Source of the DNA: Dichetophora obliterata
Lineage: Eukaryota > Arthropoda > Insecta > Diptera > Sciomyzidae
DNA length: 64,000 nt
Reading direction: 5' to 3'
Assembly: GCA_963920525.1 (NCBI GenBank)
Contig: OY986438.1
Span: forward strand, 125,742,920 to 125,806,919
Part shown: one piece after another, positions 56,178 through 64,000 of the stretch
Layout: every line of letters starts with the position of its first letter
Numbering within the stretch: the first letter of the stretch is position 1
Notes under the pieces: model-generated
Database searches by the model: none
What the model was told of the DNA's origin: nothing
What the model saw: only the letters and a program-made list of their open reading frames with translations
Position numbers and translations under genes: made by a program

Positions 56178-56797
56178 CACGGTTAAAAATCTTGGACTAA
56201 ATTTTAAACTTTTTTGGATTACATATAAGACAAAACCAAAAAAACTAAAACATTAATTTTTAATCCAAGAAAAGGCTTAAAATGTTTCAATCCAAAAAAG
56301 TTTAGTTTTCGATCCGCAAAAAGTAAAAAAAAATGATATAAAAAAATTTAAATAAAAAACTTTACTGACCATTTTAGGATTTGAACATACGTAATCTGTT
56401 GTGCTGGTTCAACGACTCATCCTCTCGTCTATCTCAGTTGTTAAGAAATTAGCGCTTATTTTGCATCATAGCGAATGCAAGTAAGCTTGCAGTAAGTAAG
56501 CAAGCGAGCAGAAACGTGGGTTAAATTAAAGTAAAATAAAAAAATGTTCTGACAAGTTCATGATTTGAACACATGTCCTCTTATATGCTGATCCAATACC
56601 TTAACCACTCAACCAACTCAGTTGTTAACATAGTTTCGCTTATTTTGCACCATTACGAATGCAAGTAAGTTCTTTTCAGTAACGTGGGCTTGAGACTCAG
56701 CTGAATTAAACTAATGTTTGGATTAAAAAATTTTACTTTTTGGATTAAAAATTCCTTTAAACCAAAGTTTGGAAGTAGTCCAAAAATTTTAACCGTG
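56178..56797. mobile_element. TA-flanked MITE carrying duplicated tRNA-like modules
   Basis: Ends CACGGTTAAAAATCTTGGAC and complement CACGGTTAAAATTTTTGGAC. TA flanks both sides (56176-56177 and 56798-56799). Subterminal DNA repeats TTGGATTAAAAA-like motifs (ATCCAAGAAA, ATCCAAAAAAG, TTTGGATTAAAAA). The interior has a ~180 bp duplication (about 56385-56520 and 56565-56700). Each copy contains a minus-strand tRNA-like stretch (GATTTGAACA ... ACTCA) and CGCTTATTTTGCA. Confidence 0.75.
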
Positions 56798-57029
56798 TAA
56801 ATAAGAGGGAATATTACCATTCAAAATTTGTCCACAAACTTAAATCAAAGTCAAACAGAAAAATTTCAGAGAATTTCCTTATTATTTCGTTATAGAACGT
56901 AAAAATATTTATTAAATATTTAAAAAAGGATATAATTGGCTGTGTTCTCGACACAATTACTTCTGCATGACACCGTATCTTTATACTTTTCGCAGTCACT
57001 AGGCCTATTGTTATCATAGTCCTTGAAGT

Positions 57030-57542
57030 TTAATTGCTCAAATCCTTGTCGTAGTCCTTATTCTTACATTTATCCAAGCACTTGTCGTAAAAATTCTCAA
57101 AATCTTTGTTCTACTTCTATCGTTAGCCTTGTCTTGATGCTTGTCAAAATCTTTATCTTAATCATTGTTCAAATACTTGTTGAAATCTTTATCATTATCG
57201 TTATCCAAACCTTTATTCTTATAATTGTCAAAATCCTTGTTTTAACTGTCTTGTTCAAATACTTATCCATATTCTTGTCCAAATCCTTATTCAAATCCTT
57301 GTCTTAGTCTGTGCCTTACTCCTTGTCTTAATTCTTGTCCAAAGCTTTGTCTGATTCCTTATCCCAGTTATCCCCTATCTTGTACAAATCCTTGTCCTAG
57401 TTTTTGACTAAGTGCTTATGCTAACTATTGCCAAAATACTTGTGGTAGTCCTTGTCCTAGTCCTTATCCTAATCCTTTTCTTATTCTTGTTTAAATCCTT
57501 GTTTAAATACTTGTCTAAGTTTTCATCGTTTTCTTTGTAATA
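57030..57542 (-). repeat. 12 bp-period minisatellite, left part
   Basis: A degenerate 12 bp unit of the form AAATCCTTGTCN is repeated with substitutions (e.g. AAAATCTTTATC, CAAATACTTGTT). Read on the minus strand the ideal unit would encode Asp-Lys-Asp-Leu repeats. It continues at 58865-59240 across the mariner, so the array was about 890 bp before insertion. Open frames here reflect the period. Confidence 0.8.
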
Positions 57543-58862
57543 TTGGGGGTATGTACAGGATAATTAACCCTCAAAATTAAAAGATCGACACCAATTTTCT
57601 TTTCTCAAGAAATAATTTTCTTTATAAGTTATAATTCCCTTTGGAATTAGTTTTAAAGGTTTTCTAAGAGATGGCGTAACTATCAATAGATCGCATTGGG
57701 CACACCTGTGACTATATTCATTTCAAAGCACATTGTGAAAGCTTCATTTTTCAGTATGTGTCATTCCACTGAAGTGTAAACAACATATATTTTTTTCTCT
57801 GTGAACATGTCGACTTTCGTTCCAACAAAACGCAATTTGCGGGAAGGTTTACTTTTGTGCTTCCATTTGAAGAAAAAAGCGGTTGAAGCACAACGCACGC
57901 TTACTGAGGCTTACGGGGACTATGCTCCATCGATTTCTACTTGTGAGTACTGGTTCCGTCGGTTTAAAAGTGGTGATTTTGATACGGAAGACAAAGAGCG
58001 TCCGGGCCAGCCGAAAAAGTTTGAAGATGAGGAATTGGAGGCTTTGCTCGATGAAGACCCGTGTCAAACCCTTCAAGAATTGTCAGAATCATTGGGAGTC
58101 GACTTATCAACGGTCGGCAAACGCTTGAAGGCCATGGGAATGATTCAAAAGCAAGGAAATTGGGTGCCGTACCAGTTGAAGCCGAGAGACGTTGAACGGC
58201 GATTTTGCATGTGCGAACAACTGCTTCAACGGCATAAAAGGAAGAGTTTTTTGCATCCACTGGGGTGGGGACCACCCGGCCATGCATCAACATCGAGGGC
58301 CAAGCCGAATATTCATGGCGCCAAGCTTATGCTGTGTATTTGGTGGGATCAGAAGGGTGTCGTGTACTATGAGCTGCTAAAACCTAACGAAACCATCACT
58401 GGGGAACGCTACCAACAACAATTGATGCAATTGAGCCGAGCATTAAAGGTTAAACGGCCGGAATATGCCAAAAGACACGACAAAGTGGTTTTTCAACATG
58501 ACAACGCACGGCCACATGTTGCAAGAACCGTCAAGGAAACGTTGGAGGCTCTGAATTGGGATGTGCTACCCCACCCGCCTTATAGCCCAGACATAGCCCC
58601 TTCCGACTACCACCTATTCAGATCGATGACGCATGGCTTGGCTGAGCAGCGCTTCACGAGGATACCAAAAAATGGGTCGATTCGTGGATTGCCTCAAAAG
58701 ACGAATCGTTCTTCCGGCGCGGAATTCATATGCTGCCAGAAAGATGGGAAAATGTTGTAGCTAACGATGGACAATACTTTGAATAATATACATTGTACCG
58801 TTGTTTCTAAATAAATGCTCAAAAACCGAAAAAAAACCTTTAAAATTAATTCCAACCCCCAA
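57543..58862 (+). mobile_element. mariner transposon inserted in minisatellite
   Basis: The right end reads TTGGGGGTTGGAATTAATTT (complement), followed by TA at 58863-58864. The left end has TA at 57541-57542 and TTGGGGGT (57543-57550). About 94 unrelated bases follow before TGGAATTAGTTTTAAAGG resumes at 57645, so the left inverted repeat is interrupted. Transposase occupies 57807-58796. DD34D spacing identifies the mariner family. Confidence 0.85.
57807..58796 (+). pseudogene. mariner transposase, catalytic deletion and frameshift
   Basis: The start is the ATG at 57807 (MSTFVPTKRNLREG); the open frame extends slightly upstream without another ATG. HTH domains: LLLCFHLKKKAVEAQRTL and CEYWFRRFKSGDFDTEDKER, then WVPYQLK-type linker and FCMCEQLLQRHKRKSFLH. 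Directly after KSFLH about 20 residues are missing, including the first catalytic Asp; the join reads PLGWGPPGHAS. The second Asp (FQHDNARPHVA) and third (PDIAPSDYHLF) are present, 34 residues apart. A frameshift near 58660 spoils the last ~45 codons; the original stop would be TAA at 58794. Inactive, though DNA-binding parts look whole. Confidence 0.92.
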
Positions 58863-58864
58863 TA

Positions 58865-59240
58865 ATTCTTGTCCAAAGTCTTGCCTGATTCCTTGTCAAA
58901 ATCCTTATCTCAACCCTTGTTTTTATTCCTGTTAAAGTCGTTGTTATTATCCTTGTGCAAGTACTTGCCTCAATTTTTGTTCTAATTCTTATTCTAATTA
59001 TGTCGAAATCCCTGTTCAAATCCTTATCCAAAACCTTGTCGAAGTCTTTGTATTACTCTTTGTCTTAATTCTTGTCTAAAGCCTTGTCCGAATCTTTGTC
59101 TTAGTCCTTGTAAAAATCCTTGTCCTAATTCTTTTCTAAATTCTTGTGGAAATCTTTGTCCTAGTTCTTGTCAAAACCCTTGTCTTAATTCTTAATAAAA
59201 TCATTATCCAAAATCTTGGTCTAATCCTTACGTTACATTA
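58865..59240 (-). repeat. 12 bp-period minisatellite, right part
   Basis: Continuation of 57030-57542 with units such as AAATCCTTATCT and AAGTCTTTGTAT. It ends near 59240 in ordinary AT-rich DNA. Confidence 0.8.
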
Positions 59241-59985
59241 CAAATTTTAAGAACTCACTTTCACTATCGCACCATAAAAATAACCGTAATGCCTACAGTC
59301 ACCGAGATATAACTTCATGCAACGCTTTTGCAATTTTGTTACATAAAACGGCTACTGCTGTGATCTCACGAAGTAATAAATTTTTATAATTTTTGCATGG
59401 AGGACAAAGAAACGACATTTACTGTCGTATAATAATTTTAACCGGAGCACTTGTACTCATCGAGTAATAATTCCTTTTAAAGATATAGCATTTCTATTTC
59501 ATAAGCTGTCAATGTATTAAGTCCATGTTACGTAGTAACGCGCTTGTTGCATCGGCGTCATGACGTTATAATCTTTTTTTGTAAGGAGGGCTTTGCAGCA
59601 GCGTTTACTGACTTATAATAATTTATACCCTAGCAACTATTCTCAACAATTTGGTTTCAAAGAATCAACCATTACAGTTGTAACACAACTTTATTATTAC
59701 CGGGACGTTTTTAACTTAAATTTTTTTTTTGAGGTAAGACGTAATGCTGACAAGTCAAAAATATTTATAAAATAATTAAATAATATAACATCGCAACACT
59801 GCTTTTAACAGTGTTTTTTCAACGTTTTTTTTAATAGATTCAAAAACTACCCATTAAAAAAGAATTCAAATACTCATCCCAAATATTCCTCATTAAATTT
59901 AACTGAAGTCTTGTGACACAAAAACTATTTCAAGGGCATGTATTAAAAAGCTTTCCTAATCCTTTTTATCAAAATAATAAGGGTT
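59241..59985. other. No recognised feature
   Basis: AT-rich. A short frame at 59593-59775 has no recognisable motif. Confidence 0.35.
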
Positions 59986-59989
59986 CTCA

Positions 59990-60336
59990 TCTAAGCATGT
60001 AAACATGTAAGACATTTAAACTTTTGATGAGCGATACAGATTAAAAAGCGTAAATGACAACAAAATGATAGCTGCTAGGGTTGCGTACTCACCATTATTC
60101 AATTTTACATCTTTAAAAACCTTTATTAACATAGAAAAATAAATTTGTATTTACTGTAATTACTTTGAGTATGTCATGATTAGCGCCAAAGGTAACCCCT
60201 TATTCACACTCTTAGATTAGGCTCGGAAATGATGTAAGCTCACGCCCATACAAATTTTAACAGATAGCTTACGCGCATGTAAGCTCACAAGGTTTACAAT
60301 ATTAACGGGTCAGTTACATGCTTAGATGAGAACCCT
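59990..60336. mobile_element. 347 bp MITE, TA target duplication
   Basis: Ends AGGGTTCTCATCTAAGCATG and its complement at 60317-60336, which look identical over at least 22 bp. TA lies at 59988-59989 and 60337-60338. GTAAGCTCAC repeats lie in the right half. Non-coding; Tc1/mariner-type by its target. Confidence 0.8.
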
Positions 60337-60338
60337 TA

Positions 60339-62148
60339 TTGAATTTTATTGTCACATGGTGTTGCTGCAGTGAAAAAATCAACTTAACTCCACTGTGCAA
60401 TGAATAAATCTATATTTAGATTCAATCTAAGAGTGCGTGTTAATATTGCTTGTTCTGCTCACACATATTTTATGTTATATATTATCTTATTAAGTGTTGA
60501 CGTCCTTTTCCTCCTAAAATTTGTGGAGGGTTTGGCTTTTTGCCACATCCTACATGTTTATTCATATTTTATTGCTGCGAGAAATTTGCAACTCGTGTTT
60601 GAAATTTTTATCTACAATAATTGCGAAAGTCTTTCAGAAGTTGCATAAATTTTTAAGATCTTTCAGATTTTAGCTTTTGAATAATTCAATAAATACCAAA
60701 ATTATTGTTATATGAAAATATTCAGAATATCCATCCACAAGATTCAGTCAGTTAATTTTCTAAGAAATAAATCATTTTCATCATAAAATGGTATTATTGC
60801 TTCCTTATTTATTGTAAGCAGTTCAAGCGTAGCGTATCCATTTCCCGAATTTATCCAAGACTTCTTTATTTATTATTTATAATCGAAAACTTGTTTCCTT
60901 CTTTTTTAGATTCGCAAACTGTTAAGACCGAGGATATAAACATTGGCCAATGAGTCAGTCAAATTTTATTAACAGTTGTGCATATTTCGAAATATATAGT
61001 TTTACAATGATATAAAAATTAAAGTTTTAAATTGCCTTATTTAAGTTCATCGGTATTTTTTCCTAATTATTTCTTATTACTAAAATTTATTTCTTTTTTA
61101 AATTTTCAAAGATGGTACCGAATATAGAGATAATTACTTTTACTTATAACCTTTTATCTATTTGTGTTGAAGTAGACATAATTATTTGTTCTTATTGTTA
61201 CTTAAGAAAATTGTTGTTGTAATTATAGCAACAGCATGTAATTTATTCTGAAATGTCTTTTGCAAGCAACTACTTTTTTATGTAGCTACAATTTGTGTGA
61301 ACGATCAACTGCAACAATGAGCTCAAATTTCATCCAATATCAACATATCTACTTGTAATAAACTGGTTTACTTTTACTTCATTTTTTATTCTATTTAAAT
61401 GTAAAATTACAGCAGAGATATTATTTTTCACTCAAGATGATAATGATGTTTGAAACAATGTTGTTTATTGTTATTGTTCATTTTAGTGATGATTAATTCT
61501 TAGTTATCCTTCTAGAAACATATGAAATTACATGCAATTAAGTCGAGGTGCCAAAATCCTTAAAACTATTAATGATAATTTGATTGTGATATCAAAGTGA
61601 TTGCAATTTATTATATTCAATAAAAAATATTCACAAATATATCTACTTGATGTAAAGGATATATTGTCTCAAGAACTTTTCAATTAAATTATAATTGAAT
61701 AAAATTGATTTTATTTTCAAAATAAATGTTTCAATATTCAATATTATGCATTTGTTGGATATTTGTAAAGATTTAGTCTAACGAGTAAATATTCGAAATA
61801 TACATACATATAAATGAAAGACAATTTTGTATTTGAGAATAAGTCATTAATTTCTGTGCACTTTGAAATCTTTGTTCAAATTTATAGAATTGGATTTATT
61901 CATGAGCAGAATTTGCACAGTAGAGTTGTACGTAATTTTTTTCAATTGTACACTTGTCCAACAACTCCGCACAGTGGTCTCATTCCATACAATGTTGGGA
62001 ATAAAATAGAAGGAGTCGTCGTAGACCAATGAAATTTGTTATGTAAGTTGGAATTAGTTCTATTAGAAAGAATTCAAAAAGGTTTTTTAATCTGCACACA
62101 ACCACCCCAACCTTTCATATAACACACAAATTTAAAAAGTATTATTTA
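60339..62148. other. 1.8 kb AT-rich, no recognised feature
   Basis: Short open frames (60400-60648, 61814-62032) show no motif. No terminal repeats found. Confidence 0.35.
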
Positions 62149-62149
62149 T

Positions 62150-62227
62150 ACCCCCACGCGTACTGCGTCATGGGTATATTGACTTTGTCACTCCGTTTGT
62201 AACGCCAAAAAGGAGGTGTGGCATATT
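62150..62227 (-). repeat. Terminal piece of the CAGACGGA dispersed repeat, inverted
   Basis: TATACCCCCACGCGTAC, TTTGTCACTCCGTTTGTAAC and AAGGAGG are the complement of the end of 50.73-50.81 kb. The match stops at about 62227 where transposon sequence begins, so the repeat was probably the insertion target. Confidence 0.7.
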
Positions 62228-63215
62228 AAAGATACAAAGATACACAAAAGTTATTCAGGCTTATTATGAAAATGGACGTTCAAATCAAAATGCATATCGT
62301 GCACTTCGTGATTTTTTTCGGTCAATTTAATCGTCCAAATGTGCGTGCAATCAGAAAAATCGTGCAAAAATTTGAGCAAACCGGATCTGTAGGAGATGTA
62401 AAAACCCCAGTGCATGCTCATACAGCTCGTACTGCAAAAAATATTGCTGCTGTTCGCGATAGTGTGGCTGAAGAGCCGTCCACCTCAACTCGTCATCGTG
62501 CCCAACAATTGCACCTCTCACGCTTGTCGTTGATGAACATTATGCATAAAGACTTGCATTTACACGCTTACAAGGTGCAATTAACTCAAGAACTTAAGCC
62601 CCTTGACCATTTCAAGCGTCGTCAATGGTCAGAATGGTGGCAAGAAATGGCAACAGTGGATGATCAATTTTCGAAGAAAATCATCTTCAGTGATGAAGCA
62701 CATTTTCACCTCAGTGGATTCGTCAATAAGCAGAATTTCCATATTTGGGCGAATGATAATCCAAGAGTGATTGTCGAAAAACCAATGCACCCACAAAGAG
62801 TGACTGTTTGGTGCGGTTTATGGGTTGGCAGCATCATCGGGCCGTATTTTTTCCAAAATGAGGCCGGTCAGGCAGTTACTGTGAATGGTGTTCGCTATCG
62901 TGAGATGATAACGAACTTTTTATGGCCCGAATTGGAAGATATGGACTTCTTTCTTTGGGGTTATTTGAAAGAAAAGGTGTACGTCGACATTAACGGCATG
63001 GAACCTCAATTATGCCTCAGCGTCATCGAAAATTTGGACCATCGGATGGAGGTGTGCCACCGAGGTCGCGGCGGCCATTTGGCCGATATTTTGTTCCATA
63101 CATAATTGAACCATACCAATATTATCATAATAAAAAGAAATGGCAATAATTTCCTAAATAATTTTTATTTTATTCAAAATCAGCATCGCCCCTTAAAATT
63201 TAACCACCCTTTATA
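62227..63215 (+). mobile_element. Internally deleted Tc1/mariner-type element
   Basis: It carries the transposase relic (62266-63105) and a right end with TATAAAGGGTGGTTAAATTT (complement, about 63195-63214), followed by TA-rich DNA. A matching left end is not visible; the element seems to start with TAAAG next to the dispersed repeat, so the left end is truncated or very short. Confidence 0.6.
62266..63105 (+). pseudogene. Tc1/mariner-superfamily transposase with internal deletions
   Basis: The 280-codon frame has an HTH piece (FNRPNVRAIRKIVQKFEQTG), a second HTH (RHRAQQLHLSRLSLMNIMHK) and the catalytic first Asp in KKIIFSDEAHFHLSGFVNKQ. VIVEKPMHPQRVTVWCG, VRYREMITNFLWPELED and FFLWGYLKEKVYVD follow, then the conserved end CHRGRGGHLADILFHT. 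Between ELEDMD and FFLWG the segment with the second catalytic Asp (a QQDGA-H-type block) is deleted in frame, and another deletion follows KVYVD. A frame break upstream of 62266 hides the first residues. This is an insect group with MHPQRVTVWC. Binding domains are retained, catalysis is lost. Confidence 0.85.
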
Positions 63216-63500
63216 ATTCATTGAAATGTTTTTAATTTGTAAATTTTTTTTTACTTCTAGCAAAAATGTAAAGAATCAAAAAATTTAAATCAAAACATCC
63301 ATGTTTATTCTTAATATATAAATTTGAATAAAAAATTTGCATCGATTTGATGCAAACGACGGATGCGGGTTAATTCAATTTTTTTATTTGTTTTACTTGT
63401 ATTTTTACCTTCATTTAATTACAAAGTCCTGAATTAATTTTTATATTATTTTTTATGTATTAATATAATGTATAAAAAGATCTACATATCCATGTTAATA
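63216..63500. other. AT-rich spacer
   Basis: No feature seen apart from ATCGATTTGATGCAAACG near 63341. Confidence 0.35.
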
Positions 63501-63520
63501 TTATAAAATTAACTGTTTTT

Positions 63521-63685
63521 TGCGACCCGTGCTGAGGATTTGCTAGGCTGGAGGCCCATTAAAAATAGTCCAGTCCCTAACGGAGCGTACCGGATACCAG
63601 GCGCCCTCCGGTACTATCCAGCCTTACCCGCGCACAGGGACCTCTGTGGGGGTGGACCTTCCCTTGTCCCACACATTGTATATAC
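63521..63685. mobile_element. GC-rich retroposon-like insert with ~19 bp TSD
   Basis: A 165 bp GC-rich block (GCTAGGCTGGAGGCCCAT, GGAGCGTACCGGATACCAGG, CGCGCACAGGGACCTCTGTG) sits in AT-rich DNA. It is flanked by TATAAAATTAACTGTTTTT (63502-63520) and TATAAAATTAACAGTTCTT (63686-63704), a probable target duplication with two mismatches. That fits a LINE 3' fragment or SINE. I do not recognise the family. Confidence 0.55.
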
Positions 63686-63739
63686 TATAAAATTAACAGT
63701 TCTTTAATAATTATGTGCAATGTATTCATTTCACACGTT

Positions 63740-63838
63740 AAAAAAATTGTTTTTTTTTTATTTAAATGAAAAAACAAAAAGTTTCCCCCGAAAGATTCTT
63801 GCCTGCCCCTCTGTCTTCTTGGTCTGGCTACAGGCCTG
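63740..63838 (+). mobile_element. Right terminus of hAT family seen at 30284
   Basis: CTGGCTACAGGCCTG (63824-63838) and upstream CTTGCCTGCCC with a T-run parallel the right end of the 30.3-32.0 kb element (CTGGCCACGGGCCTG, CAGCCTGCCC). The left end is not in the window or is lost; the expected duplication would be TGTGGTTA. A solo terminus. Confidence 0.6.
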
Positions 63839-64000
63839 TGTGGTTAATGCATTTACTATTGCTATAACCAAGAGGCAATCTTACAGTTTTATAACTAGCT
63901 AATAATAATAAGTATTATAATCAACAACTTGATTTATTTCATCCAAGCAAATCAACAAAACGGGACGTAAGAAGCTTCGCTTTAAAATATAAAATGCTCT

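Noticed and set aside
57023..57307. 94-codon hydrophobic frame resembling a membrane protein
   Set aside because: Its I/V/L-rich four-residue period comes directly from the 12 bp minisatellite; a gene is not supported.

Overview
The window is AT-rich eukaryotic DNA. Its mobile elements (Ty1/copia, I/LOA-type and CR1/Daphne-type LINEs, mariner, Tc1, pogo/Tigger, hAT and MULE-like elements, tRNA-derived SINEs), its (GTT)n and (GGAT/GAAT)n microsatellites and its many terminal-inverted-repeat MITEs point to an insect, most probably a higher fly (Diptera). I recognise no host protein-coding gene. Every protein that can be assigned comes from a transposable element, and every one is broken or partial. 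The window is best read as intergenic or intronic DNA that has served as a landing pad for transposons. Layout. 1-4.6 kb: tail-to-tail partial copies of an unidentified DNA-transposon family, plus two short interspersed elements with a ~135 bp tandem array. 8.5-9.7 kb: a degenerate pogo/Tigger element, then a fold-back element with 105 bp arms that look identical. 11.35-12.26 kb: a decayed Tc1/mariner transposase. 12.75-13.1 kb: a complete tRNA-derived SINE with a 13 bp target duplication. 13.98-22.33 kb: a stack of nested TIR elements, including two MULE-like elements sharing a terminal motif, a 2.8 kb long-TIR element, small MITEs and a deleted hAT. 22.36-26.70 kb: a complete but frameshifted copia retrotransposon on the minus strand. 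26.7-30.1 kb: mostly unique AT-rich DNA with microsatellites. 30.1-32.6 kb: a hAT transposon inside a SINE, itself beside or inside an AT-rich inverted repeat; the hAT has a perfect 8 bp target duplication. 32.7-38.0 kb: several MITEs, a LINE fragment and a cluster dense in TACGAAT/ATTCGTA around tRNA-like repeats. 38.2-42.75 kb: a 152 bp tandem array interrupted by a minus-strand LINE (endonuclease, RT, RNase H, C-terminal zinc motif). 43.0-44.34 kb: a Tc1 relic carrying a MITE. 45.2-46.5 kb: a long-TIR element and a small Harbinger-like MITE. 51.1-54.24 kb: a second LINE on the plus strand. 55.6-60.3 kb: MITEs, and a mariner inserted in a 12 bp-period minisatellite. 62.2-63.84 kb: an internally deleted Tc1/mariner-type transposase, a short GC-rich retroposon-like insert and a lone hAT terminus. 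The elements do not act together in a pathway. Their interest lies in insertion order, in non-autonomous families that recur within the window, and in composite elements that carry tRNA-like modules. All assignments are by eye from motifs, terminal repeats and target duplications; no database search was run.
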